From: Drosophila pseudoobscura
Taxonomy: Eukaryota; Arthropoda; Insecta; Diptera; Drosophilidae
Assembly (NCBI RefSeq): GCF_009870125.1
Contig: NC_046683.1
Coordinates: forward strand, 7,130,001 to 7,194,000
DNA: 64,000 nt
Reading direction: 5' to 3'
Positions 16,244 through 28,615 of this stretch are shown in pieces. Positions within the stretch are counted from its first letter, which is position 1; every line of letters begins with the position of its first letter. The translations under genes and the position numbers were made by a program. The notes beneath the pieces were generated by a model that ran no database searches, was not told where the DNA came from, and saw nothing but the letters and a program-made list of their open reading frames with translations.

Positions 16244-18816
16244 ATGACTACCCTAGAGGAGCATATCGTCTTGGCCCCCGTGGAGGCGGTGGAGTCGTCT
16301 CACGTGTCGCTGTGCGACGAGGTAACCAATCTATCGGTCCTTGACACGGACACAGATGTGAGCAACACGAGCAGCAGCTTGAGCAGTTCCAGCAGCTCGA
16401 GCAGCTCTAGCTCGGGCACGGACACGGACACCGGCAAGGGCAGCAGCACCGTGGGCAGCCTCGATGTGACCAGCGTTAGTTCGTCGAGCATCGGGTCGGC
16501 GGGTTCGATCACATCGCCGGCCCCATCAACGGCCAATTCGAATATATCGTCGGGCCTGGGCCTGGGCCTGGGTCTGGTGGTGGACATAGATAGCGCGGCG
16601 AGCAGTCAGGAGCTGAGCAGCCATGGCGTCACCGAGCTAGACTCGCTGGAGGACTCGTGCGGCAGCCTCATCAAGGATGGGGATAAGCTCTGCAAATTGT
16701 GCAGGTGAGTCTCGGGCGCTTTCAATCCATTCTATATGTATGTGTTTCTCTATATATTTTCTATATTTTCCTTGGCAGCTCTCGGCTGGTTATGCCTCGC
16801 ATCTTGACCTGCCTGCATGTCTTTTGCGAGGATTGTCTACAGGCCCTGGTGGCCACAGATTCGGTGTCGGCCAGTTCGCCCAATAGCTGTTCCTCATCGT
16901 CCTTTGACGGCAGCGAGCATCAGCACCGTTTGCCCACGCTGTTGGAGTGTCCCGTCTGCAAGGACGTCACCCGTCTGGGCCCCAAGGGGGTCAAGGGACT
17001 CACATGCGATTACATTGTGACCAATATACTGGATCTATCGAACCTCGAATCGGAGCAGATACCCTGCACCTCGTGCAAAAGCAAGGAAGAGGCCATATCC
17101 CGGTGCAATGATTGTGCCAACTTCTTGTGCAACGGCTGCGACAATGCCCACAAGTATATGCGTTGCTTTGAGAACCATCAGGTGGTGCGCATCGAGGATC
17201 TACAGAAGAACGTCCAGGACAAGCTGTTCATCCACAAGCCCGTTTTCTGCAGCCAGCATGTTAGCGAGAATCTCAAATACTATTGCTTCACGTGCCAGGT
17301 GCCCACCTGCAATGATTGCCTGCTCGGCGATCACAAGGGCAGCGATCATCACTACGAGACGGCCGTCGTTGCCGAGCAGGCGGTGCGCGCCGATCTGGAT
17401 GACATCATTACCTCGACTCTAAAGAAGGCCGACTACTGCAATGATGCCACCGGGAATCTGAGCAGCGCCCTCACCGAACTACAAGCCCAAAACGACATGG
17501 TCCATCAGCAGATCGAGGATAGCTACAAGATGTACAAGCGCATGCTCGAGAAGATCAGAGACGACCTGATCAACGAACTGGGGCGTCTGCACTCCGATCG
17601 CGAGCTCAAGATCATGGATCTCATGCAGAGTCTGGAGAACAATTCCGGCCGTTTGCAGCAGGCAGCACAGTTTGGCCAGCGGGCCATTGACAAGGGCAAT
17701 GCCGTGGAGTTTCTGCTTCTCAAGCCCCTCATCACAGCCCAGTGCAAGAAGCTGATGGAGCAGACACCCAAATGCGACATCAACTACCAGATACAGTTTG
17801 AGACAAAGCCGGAACGGTTCGAGCAGTTCGCCCGCAATATGTTTGGTAAATTTGAGACCGAATCCAGCTGCAGTCCGGTGGATACGCCCAAGCCATTGTC
17901 TCCGTTGACATCGTCGCACCATCAGCACCAGCAGCACTCGCAGCACTCGCAGCAGCAGCAGCAACAGCAACAGCAACAGATGCAGTCGCAGATGCCATTG
18001 CAATCACAGCATCATTCTACGCCTCTGATTGTGGGCCATGGCCATGGCCAAGGTGGAAGCTCCTCCACGCGCGGCAGCTCCTCCGTACAGGGACGCCTCA
18101 GTTCGGCTGTGTTCAGTCCCAATTCGTTGCCATCCTCGCTGCAGAGCTCCTTCGATGGGGATAACTCGGCCATGACTAGCTTCTCGCTGATGAGCACTCT
18201 GCCACCGGACTCGCCCTCGCAGCTGCAACAGGCGCCCCAGTTGCCGCCGCTACCACAAATGCCCCAGATGCCACAGCTGCCTCAGATGGCGCAGCAACAG
18301 GCACAACAGCAGCAGGCACAGCAGCAGCAGCAGCAACAACAGACCCAGCAGCAGGCCCAGCAGCAGCTACAGCAGAAGCAGCACCAACATCAACAACACT
18401 CGCAGCAGGCACAGCAGCAACAGTCGCAGCAACACCAACAGCAGCAACAACAAGTAGTACTCCACCAACCGCAGACTCAACAGCAGGCCATGCCACCGCA
18501 AATTGCCCAACTGGTGACGCCCCAAGGCATTGTGCAAGTGCAGCAGCAGCAGCAGCAGGCTCCTCATGTCAATCTGAATGCCGGACCCGGACCCAACATG
18601 GCCGCACTTAATGGCATGGCCGGAGGCGGCGGTGGTGGCCCACCCTCGTCCTTCAGCATGCTGGAATACAATATCTCAAGGCTGGCCAGTCTTAACGAAA
18701 CAATGTCCGATTCCCTGACCGAGGCATTGGCCGTGGGCGGTGCTACTGCCGTACCGAATGTGGCTCAAGTAACCGCTGGCCCAGCCGTGCCCGGCGGCGC
18801 CGGGGCTCCGCACCAC

Positions 18817-18878
<62 letters not shown>

Positions 18879-21797
18879 GCAGGCTGTTATGCCTGCCTCT
18901 GCGGTGACGCCCAGTCAACCAATCACTTTGGCGGACATTCTGTCCGGCGATCAGCGGGCGCTCAACAATCTTCAGGCCCTGGCCAAATTGGGACTCAATA
19001 ATAATGGTGAGTGGATTCGATTCGAATGGTGTTTCCGTTTTTATATTGTACCTTAAGTATTTTTTTAAACCATTGCAAAGTCTCGAGGAAATTCAAAAGA
19101 AAAGAGCTGAAAGCGAGTATTTGATATGAATTCCGTCCGTTGTGTGTTTTGGAAAATGGTTATTCATTTTTCATTGCTTTCAAACTGTAGTCCTTATAAA
19201 GATCCTTCATTCGGACAGATGTAGGAGTGGCCAGATGGACATGGGTCCGGCTCCATGGTCTTGGTCAGAAATGATAGTTTCATAGCACTCAGCTTCTAAA
19301 GTCGCATGGCAGACCTTACGCTCCTTACGCTCATAACAGGCAGCTTTCTTAGCTTCACAGCACAGCTTTTCTAGTCTCATAGCAGGCAGTTTTCGTAGTT
19401 TAATGGCAGAAAGACCTAGTAGGCCTAGTTCCATAGAAATGCATATTTTATAGTTGCGTAGCAGCCAGCTTTCTTAGTTTAATAGCAACCATGTTTTATA
19501 GTTTGATAGCAGGCAGATTTTGTAGTCTCAGCCTTGGGGGTTTCTTTCGGCAAAACTTTGTCGCAGCAGCTAAGCAGTTTCATGGAAGCTACCTTTCGTA
19601 CTTTTGTAGAACCAATGATTATTGCAGTCAGCTTTCAGATGTGACAGCAGGACTCCGCTTTCATAGCAGCCAGCCTTTTAAGATTCACAGTAACACGATT
19701 CCATAGCAGATACCTGTCAACATCGATTCTTTGGTGTTTGACGACTAATAATTTTTAGGTTAGGTTAGGTTTAGGGTTTATTGGGTTAAATATATTCATG
19801 ATAAAGAATTGATCTTCCAGACCTTGCAATGGACCTTACTTTTATTTTTCTTATAGCACCTTCAGTTCTTATGCTTTTGAGTTTATTTTTCTTTCCTTTC
19901 CTTCCACAAACACACGACACGCTCCCCCCTACACCCACTACCACTGCCCTTCAACCCACACACGCCACACGCCAACCACACACCAAACACCAAACACAAA
20001 CCCACTGCGACACTGCACACAGATGATCTGTTGTCGAGCGAAAGCTCATCGGGAATTGATTTTTTATCAGATTTCTGCCTGCCAGCTGCCACCTCGCCCA
20101 GCCTCCAGGCCCTCAATCCGATTGTCGGCGGCGTCGAGGATATCGGCCTCAACAATTTCCATGCCGTTGCCCCGCCGGGCACCACCAGTGTGGTGACAGG
20201 CCGCAACAAGGCCACACCCATGCAGATTAGATGCAAATTCGGTTCCCTGGGCACCGCCAAGGGGCAGTTTAATTCCCCACATGGCTTCTGCCTTGGCGTC
20301 GATGAGGAGATCATCGTTGCGGATACAAACAATCACCGGATCGAGGTCTTTGACAAGATGGGTGCCCTCAAGTTCCAATTTGGGGTAGCCGGCAAGGAGG
20401 AGGGTCAACTCTGGTATCCCCGGAAAGTGGCTGTCATGCATAATAATGGAAAATTTGTGGTTTGCGATCGCGGCAACGAGCGCTCCCGCATGCAGATATT
20501 TTCAAAATGTGGCCATTTTATGCGCAAAATTGCCATTAGGTAAGGGCCTACACATATTTCTTTATAGTATTTGTGTAAAATACATAATTAATATGTGTTA
20601 ATCCCTAACAGATATATTGATATTGTTGCCGGACTGGCCGTCACCGCAAAGGGTCACATTGTGGCCGTAGATAGTGTCTCCCCCACCGTCTTTGTTATAT
20701 CTGAGGAGGGGGAGCTGGTGCGCTGGTTTGACTGCAGTGACTATATGCGTGAGCCCTCTGATATTGCCATACGAGGTGAGTGTCCGTCCCCATTTTATAT
20801 TTATGTATTTTGCAATGAAATATGAATCCATTTTTCTCTTTTAGACAATGACTTTTACGTTTGCGATTTCAAGGGTCATTGCGTGGCCGTTTTCCAAGAC
20901 GACGGTACATTCCTATATCGTATTGGCAACGAGAAGGTCACCTGCTTCCCCAACGGCATTGATATATCGAATGCCGGTGATGTCCTCATCGGAGACTCGC
21001 ATGGAAATCGCTTCCATGTGGCCTGCTATTCGCGCGAGGGCGTCCTCCAATCGGAGTTTGAGTGTCCCCATGTCAAGGTTTGTTGTGTACCCACCACCTG
21101 CACTCACAATCACAATCAGACCAAACTAAACAAGAGCACATCTGAACTCTCACAAGATACACACTGTTCCAATTCTAATTTACATGTAAGCTTTTTTATT
21201 TTCCCTCATTATTCATGTGTGTTTGAGTCAGTCCCATTTCTGGTATGAATTCTGTACAGTACGGTAACGATTTGATTGAACGATCTGATTATTGTGTGAA
21301 ATTTGCATAGAAATTCTACCATCAAATATTATCGTATTCATTCCTTTGAAAGAAAACATTTAGTTGTAGCACAAGTAATGTATGAAGTTATGTAAGCTAT
21401 TATAGAAGTAAGAGTATTATTGTGTTCTGAATGTAAAAATCTGTATATACCATTAGTTCCACTGCTCTTCTGTGATTCACCGACTCGTTGTTGATTTTCT
21501 GTCCTTGAGCTGTACTATATTGCTTCCCAAAGTCGTATGACATCTACTAGATTGCCCATAATACTGGCCATTTTCAATCTCACATGACGTGGCACTACTG
21601 CAACTACTACTAAAACTACTACTAATACTAGAACTAATACTACTAATACTACTAACTGATGACATGGATATTAAAATGAGAATTTTTCACAGGTTTCACG
21701 CTGCTGCGGCCTGAAAATCACATCCGAGGGATATGTGGTCACTCTGGCCAAGAACAATCACCACGTTCTCGTGCTGAATACGCTCTATGTTCACTGA
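16244..21797 (+). CDS. mei-P26: mei-P26, TRIM-NHL translational regulator
   Basis: Six exons: 16244-16704, 16779-19006, 20023-20539, 20612-20775, 20845-21077 and 21693-21797. All introns are GT-AG and frames join, giving 1235 aa. The start is [12 protein letters not shown]; upstream in-frame codons look like leader. A complete RING finger is present: C150, C153, C165, H167, C170, C173, C211, C214, interrupted by a Ser-rich loop. Two B-boxes follow (about 248-296 and 305-355), then a coiled coil (about 355-480), a long Gln-rich linker with a 22-Gln run, and an NHL beta-propeller (about 960-1235) ending NTLYVH. Mei-P26 controls germline differentiation, meiosis and growth through mRNA repression, working with Bam, Bgcn, Sxl and the miRNA machinery. 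Identification is firm. The terminal exon choice and the 3' extension are described separately. Confidence 0.96.
18817..18882 (+). repeat. CAG/CAA tract coding for 22 Gln in mei-P26
   Basis: 66 nt of CAG and CAA codons in exon 2, in the linker between coiled coil and NHL domain. Further Gln-rich runs occur at about 17930-17985 and 18285-18560. Confidence 0.95.
19230..19720 (+). repeat. Degenerate minisatellite in mei-P26 intron 2
   Basis: Units of roughly 24-30 nt resembling TAGTTTCATAGCAGGCAGCT recur across the intron with substitutions and indels, for example near 19262, 19330, 19375, 19450, 19497 and 19660. It has no coding content. It explains most of the length of this intron (19007-20022). 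Confidence 0.7.
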
Positions 21798-22301
21798 TTG
21801 CAAATTAAAGCCCGCAACAATCGTCCGTCAGTCGACTTGATCAAATACAATTACAAATACTCGTCAGGGAAGATATACGGCTGTCGTCGTCACCTGATGC
21901 CCGGCCATACACACAATGCTATCTGTCATATATTGGCCAGAAAGCAACAGAAATACGAAAACAGGATGAACAACGCCAATGCCAATGCCAACGCCAACGG
22001 AAATGCCAATGCCAACACAAGCGGCAGTGGCACCCAAAACAGTCAACAACAACAACACCAACAACAACACCAACAGCTGCAGCCGCCACCGCAGCAGCCA
22101 CCACCGCCGGCGCCGCTGCAGCCGCATTCGGTCATGGATCATCTACCAAACAGTCGCAATCCGATCGAAACCAACAGCTACATCTTCAACCACAACTACA
22201 ACAGCATCAATTGCGACAAAATCAACGTCAATGTCAATGTCACTAGCAACGTTAACGCCAACACCAACACCAATACCAACACAAACAATTGCCAGCAATG
22301 A
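21798..22301 (+). CDS. In-frame 167-codon extension after the mei-P26 TGA
   Basis: The mei-P26 stop TGA (21795-21797) is followed in the same frame by 167 sense codons and another TGA. The first ~60 residues are mixed composition (YNYKYSSGKIYGCRRHLM). Then come Asn-Ala repeats, Gln and Pro runs and a tail of Asn-Val and Asn-Thr repeats. This is what stop-codon readthrough or an alternative terminal exon would look like. The stop context is TGA-T rather than the leakiest TGA-C. A neighbouring frame is also open for 118 codons in the repeat part, so openness alone is weak evidence. Confidence 0.4.
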   Translation: MQIKARNNRPSVDLIKYNYKYSSGKIYGCRRHLMPGHTHNAICHILARKQQKYENRMNNANANANANGNANANTSGSGTQNSQQQQHQQQHQQLQPPPQQPPPPAPLQPHSVMDHLPNSRNPIETNSYIFNHNYNSINCDKINVNVNVTSNVNANTNTNTNTNNCQQ

Positions 22302-22380
22302 AGTGTATATAATCGAAAATGTATATGTCATATGATATATACATATATTAAAGTTGGAAAAATACAAGGACATATAAAAA

Positions 22381-22386
22381 AATAAA
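22381..22386 (+). terminator. Proximal poly(A) signal AATAAA candidate
   Basis: AATAAA about 580 nt after the mei-P26 stop; a candidate for a short 3' UTR form. Further AATAAA copies lie at 27759-27764 and 28495-28500. Confidence 0.35.
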
Positions 22387-23216
22387 ACAAAAACAAAATC
22401 TCGAAAACCAAAAATCCTTTTAAATAATAATGAAACAAAACAAAGCGCATAACAACGGCGACAAAACAACAACAAAATGAAATGATAAAACAAAATGCAA
22501 CAAATACTATTTTTGATCTCTAATTTAAAAAAACAAAACAAAACAAAAAACAATTAGCGCTACTATTAAAAACAAAACAAAACAAAACCAAACATCCAAC
22601 AAATCTAACAAACGAAAAACCAACAACAAATATTTTACTTAGTCTAAACAAAAAAAAACCTAAACAAAAAAAAAACAACTAAAACAACCAAAATGAAGAT
22701 CAGATATTTTCAAAATGTTTTTTAAAAACTTTTTTTAATCTGTTTTTCATTATCATACTTTTTGTCATAAGGTTCTGTTCTTGTTAAAATTGTCATAAAA
22801 TACACTATCACACATACACGAACACACACACACAAACACACAAAAACACACACAAACACTACTATACATGTTACTTATTATCTATATAGACATACATATA
22901 TATTGTTATATCGACCGATTAGCTTTTTTGTGCATATACCCTTCCAGAATCTTTTTGTATAAACCAAACGAAACAAAACACGCATATATACAATACATAT
23001 GTGTATATATATGTATATGCCTAAATATATACGTATATATATATATGTATATATAAAGTTCTACACCTATGTATATCTAGCAAAATGTGCAACTTTTTGT
23101 GCACATCTTTTTTTTGCTAAAATGTAAAAATGAAACGAAAAAAGAGAGAGAGAGAGAGACGAGGGACGAACGAAGAGCGAAGATAGAAGAGAGAAGAGAG
23201 AGGAAAGGAAAGGAAA

Positions 23217-23375
23217 GGAGAAGTGTAGAAACAGGATTAAACAATTTGTTGAGGGCGTCATCAGAGCGAAGAGTGAAGAGTGAAGAGAGAAGAGAGAGGA
23301 GAGAAGAGCGAAGAGAGAAGAGAGTGGAGAAGTGTAGAAACAGGATTAAACAATTTGTTGAGGGCGTCATCAGAG
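23217..23375 (+). repeat. 50 bp direct duplication in GA-rich block
   Basis: An identical 50 bp segment occurs at 23217-23266 and 23326-23375 (offset 109 bp). It contains ACAGGATTAAACAATTTG and GAGGGCGTCATCAGAG. Purine-only GAAGAGA repeats separate the copies. The surrounding 23135-23330 is GA-rich on the plus strand. Confidence 0.95.
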
Positions 23376-25186
23376 GTCGCGTACAGGCAATAATTATAGA
23401 GGATGGGATGAATGGACGGTATGACGGAGGAGAAGATGAAATCTAAGTAGTTTTCATTTGATTTCGTGAAAAAACAAACTGAAACCAAACAACTAACAAA
23501 CAAAAAACACATGAAATTTAAACAAAACAAAATGAAATTGTTTAGGTTTTTCCTTACGCTGCTTATATAAGGTGATATCTATTTATATATAAATATATAT
23601 ATATATATGAATATATGAAAAACAAAAACTACAAAATTATATATATACATATATATATATATCTTAAACATATATGTGAAATCCTATGACTATATGACTT
23701 TGCCATATATATACAAAAAAAAACCAGAAGAGAGAAAGAGAGAGAGGGAGAGGGAGGGAGTGGGAAGGAGGAGACGTTAGCGATAAATAGAGAAAAAGAA
23801 CACAACACAGTACACCACAAACAAACAAGAAACAAGAAACAGAGGCAAATATAATGAATGGGGAATGAAAATGTGTCGGGGCAATATACATATATCTAAA
23901 ACTCGTATAACTAACTTAATAGCAGGAAAAGGATCAGGCAGGCATGCGCGCTGAACCCATGAAAAAAAACCACACATTCTTGATAGGTTGGTTCGTGACG
24001 TTTATGCGTGCTGCGTTCTGCCACTACAAAAACCAAGCAACCAACCAACCAACCAACAACCAACTCAACATACAAATTAATCTGTAAGCTAACAAACCAA
24101 ACAAAACCAAAACCAAGCAAAATTCGCGCATATGGCCAACAAATACAATGTAAAACAGAAACAAACGAAAGAACAGACAGAACAGACAGAGCAGAAGTGA
24201 AAAGCGTAAAAAAAACCTACAAAGCAAACAAAACTTATTTTTTAAGTTCTTATATACATTGTTAACAAAAAAAGAAAAAACAAAACAAAACGATATTCCT
24301 TTTGCTTATATACAAAAAAAAAACGCTTGTGCATGGTATCCACAGGCACACCACACCATACCACACAGACATAAACACACACACAGAACCATATATATAC
24401 ATCTGGAGATCTATAGATCTAGAGATCTAGGGAAACATTTAGGATGATATACTATGTATGGATACATGCAACATTTCTTTCCCGTTGTAATACAATATAA
24501 GGCTGGTTTACTCCCAAGACATTATTATTTTACAAAAAAAAAACAAAAAAAACAAAAACAAAAAACTAAAAAAACAAAAGAAAACAAAAAAAGCACAGAT
24601 ATATATCTACCATATATCGTAAGATTTATAATATGATTTATTAATTTTGCGTTCTCTTATACGAATAAGTACAATAGTTGTGAACTCTTTTTGTGTTTTT
24701 TTTTTTTTTTAGTTCTGTGTAACATTATTATTATTATCTATATTTAAAGCGTTGAAGTAACGAAACGAGTAATGCAATTCAAAAGGCAATTTATTTCGAT
24801 GGAAGTTGAGCGAGAAAGCAAAGCGAAGCAAGCAACTTATTTTTTATAGGCTGTTACCACATTTATTATATACACACCACCCCCCCCCAAAATCGCCCAA
24901 AAAAAAAAGAAAAAACAAAGCACACTCACTCAACAAAGGAAAAAGAAAAAAAACAACAAACCTATACATATTAATACAACGAAACGAATCTATTTGTATT
25001 TTAAACACTTTCGTTTTGTCATTATGTGGCTTTATTTCCGCGATTCCTTTTCGATGTTTTAAACAGCAAACAAAAAAAACTTTCATTTAATTGTAATTCC
25101 CGCGAAAGCGTGAACAACTGTTTTAATTCTTGTCATTTTTTAATTCCTAAACTATAGTTTTAGTCTGTATACACAAACACAAAAAC

Positions 25187-25230
25187 CTATACTATACCAT
25201 ATACCATATACCATATACCTATACCTATAC
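25187..25230 (+). repeat. ATACCAT short tandem repeat
   Basis: Successive CTATACCATATACC-type 6-8 nt units within the long 3' UTR. Confidence 0.85.
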
Positions 25231-27642
25231 ATATTTTAAATATTAAGTTGTGTTAAAAAACGAATACACTAATTATTTGAATAACGTATCATACATGAAA
25301 ACATACTAATTTGTAATTTAAATGATTTGTGTTTTTTTTTTTTTAAGTTTTTCTGTTGTTACGTGTGAGGCTACGCATATAATTTAGACTTAAGCAATAA
25401 CTAGACGAACAATTTGTGAAACGATTCTTATTATGTTAATCATTGAAATTATAAAACAAAACACAAAAGCTGTTGATGGATGGATAGATGGATAGAGTAG
25501 AGACCCGGGTCTAAAGAGATAGAAAGCGAGAGTGAGATCGTAAGAGGGAGGGTTAAAATGAAAAATGCAATTTTTTGTGAAACAATTTGGCTGTTGAAAC
25601 ACTAATTTTTAATTTAATTATTTTTTATGATTTTTCGTTTATTAAATTAAGAACCAAATGTTATATAAACCAAGTACAATACCAACATAAAGTCGTTTTT
25701 TTGTTGTAATTTGAATTTAACAGACTCCTCTTTAGTTTTTAAATTCTTCCTCCAATTATTCACTTGTTTTCCCTCCCGAATTCCTTTACCCTGTGTCCCT
25801 TTTTCCTTTCCTGCTGTATTCTTTGATTTGTATTTCTGCATTAACTTTAATTGCAAAAGTATTAAGACGAAAGGTTTTCGGAAACACTCAAATGCAATGC
25901 AAATTATATACCAAAATGTTTGTTTTCTTCTTTGCCGTTCTTAATATTGATTTTATTTTGTACTAATTTTATTCATTTTAGTCAACAAAGGAAAACTCAA
26001 AAACTGTTATACAAAAACCAATTTACATTTGTTTCTAGTTTTTATGGAAAGCCTTCAAATGAAATTGTAATTCCACACGCTTTTATTTTATAAAACAACA
26101 AAACTACAAAACATGTATTTCTCAAGTTTTTTTTTTCGATTTATTTTCTCTTTGTTAAAAAACATACACACACACACACAGACAGAATGGAAAATATCAA
26201 GCATTGCTTTAATGGAAATTTCAAATTTTACAATTTTAGTTTAAAAGAAATGATATTACTGAATTTTTAAGCGATGCTTTTTTTTTGAAACTTTTTCCAC
26301 ACCAAAAAACTACAAAACCACAAAGCAAAAAAACAACCAAACAACAAATTTATTTCCTATGGCATACAAATTTTTAAGTAAAAATAAACAAAAAATGTGC
26401 TTAAGTTTAAATCAAATTTACAATTTAGTTGAGATTATGCAACTTGACGACGGGGGAACCATTTACACCCACATATTATGTGTAAATTAAACTATATAAT
26501 TTCTAGCGAAAATATATATATATATTTTTAGTGCTTGTGCGGCATAAAGGGGACACTTTGTGTAGACGGAGATGCAGGTGTGTGGATGTGGCACGGGGGT
26601 GGGGCCGCACGAATGTAACCAGAATCAGAGCCAGAGCCAGAGCCAGAACTAGTCAACGATTTTTGGAGGGTTTTGGTAAGGGGATGTCGACGACAGCTAT
26701 CGAAAGACCGTAACGAAATGTAAACCAAACGAAACACTTGTGACGTTATGCAAACCTAACGAAACTCTCTAACGTACTGTAAAACTTACCAACACTCTTT
26801 AACGTATTATAAAGCTAGAAAACGATTTTGAATACGGCTTAAGCCAAGTTAATTAGACGTAATCCGTAAAAGCTTATGAAACGTAACAAGATTAACGCCG
26901 AGAGGGAACAGACGAACTACTGCTCTCCGGATAACCATCCATCCATCCCTCCCACACTTTCCGAACCGAACACCCGTGACCGACCACTGACAAACACACC
27001 ACTCCTCAAGTGTTCTTTTTGCCCCTGGGCGCCCTAAAGCTCTAAACTTAACGAAGGATGAGTGAATATCCAAAGAAATCGGGCGAACGAAAAGGAGATA
27101 AACTATGAAGAGATATTTTCTTAGTTGCTTACTGTGTATATTGTGACAAAGTGAAAGCTTTCCACCTTAACTCTTTACATCTACATTATCTACATATATA
27201 CTAAATATATATACATGCCTATATATTATATATTTATATTGTCTATATATACATTAAATCTTCTGTTTCGTATTCCTTGTACTTTAGCACCTTTTTTTTG
27301 TTCAATTTTACTTTGATGTACTCGAACAGAAACTCCAAATTAATTTCGTAAGCTTATTAGAAAATATTCAAATGTACTCTTAATCCATACACACACACAC
27401 ATACACATGAAACACAGACACAGACACACATATTTCTCAAAAACTTGATATACAATATAGCTATGTTAATTCCTACCTATAAAAATATACATACGAGTAT
27501 GTAGTCAATAATTTGGCAAAAAGAAGGAAGGAAACCTTTTATAAAGATGCTGCCAAAGATTTTTTATACAATCGAAAAGAAATTGTTTCGAGCAAACCAA
27601 TTAAGAATTATTACCGTGTAAATTATGAACTATTGTCACCTC

Positions 27643-27699
27643 TATTATTATTATTATTATTATGATTATGTTAATTATTATTATTATTATTATTATTAG
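27643..27699 (+). repeat. ATT trinucleotide microsatellite
   Basis: Interrupted run of ATT/TTA triplets. Confidence 0.9.
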
Positions 27700-28294
27700 T
27701 GTGAAGCGTATTAATTTTGTTTTATTTAACTTTTTTTTTCTGTTTGTATGTGGTTGAAAATAAATGGAAATGGATAACGAACGAAAGTCGATAGCAAAAA
27801 AAAAAAGGCCGAAAAATGTGAAATATTTTTGAGAATTTTGCTCAGTAGAATTGCAAATGACAAAGAAATGTAACCAATTGATAGCAGCGCTAATGCTAGA
27901 ACTTACTAGAACACTAACTAACGATTAAAGATCAATGATAAACGATTATTAATACGATTAACGACGAACGACGAACGATAAACGATGAACGATGAATGGG
28001 TGGGCTGGGGGTTTGCGCAAGACATTTCTTACAGAATTTGTTGAATAATTTGTTCCTCAATGCGACGCTTATGAAATGCAAAACAATTTTCTTGTTGAGA
28101 AGAGGAGAGTGCAGAGTGCAGAGTGCAGATATAGGACATAGAACACTATACATATACGAGATATACATATTGAATGTGAATATATTTGGAGGGAGTTACT
28201 CATGGATGGAGGCCCTTCGCTTCGATTGGGTTATCTCTCTTTGGGCTCAGGCAATCAGTCAGTCAAGGGTCTAGTTAACTACTAATACATACAC

Positions 28295-28296
<2 letters not shown>

Positions 28297-28343
<47 letters not shown>
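28297..28343 (+). repeat. AC dinucleotide microsatellite, 47 nt
   Basis: Longest pure AC tract of the window, about 23 units, inside the presumed mei-P26 3' UTR. Confidence 0.97.
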
Positions 28344-28348
<5 letters not shown>

Positions 28349-28583
28349 CATCAAAGGCCTCTACCAACACCCCCACCATCACCCACCACCCACCACCCCT
28401 CAAACCCAAGCCCTTCTTCTCATAGTTTTTTGTCCCGCTCCCTTAAAAGCCTTGTCTTGTATCATATTTGCATTTAGTTAAATTTTTAAACAAAAATAAA
28501 GTAATATAACAAAAACAAAAACAAAAAAAAACGCTTTATACATCAAATTATTTTAATATAAATGTATAAAAAAAGCATATATC

Positions 28584-28615
<32 letters not shown>

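Noticed and set aside
24403-24431. Nested AGATCT palindromes
   Set aside because: Short AT-rich reiteration of a 6-mer; likely simple sequence rather than a regulatory site.
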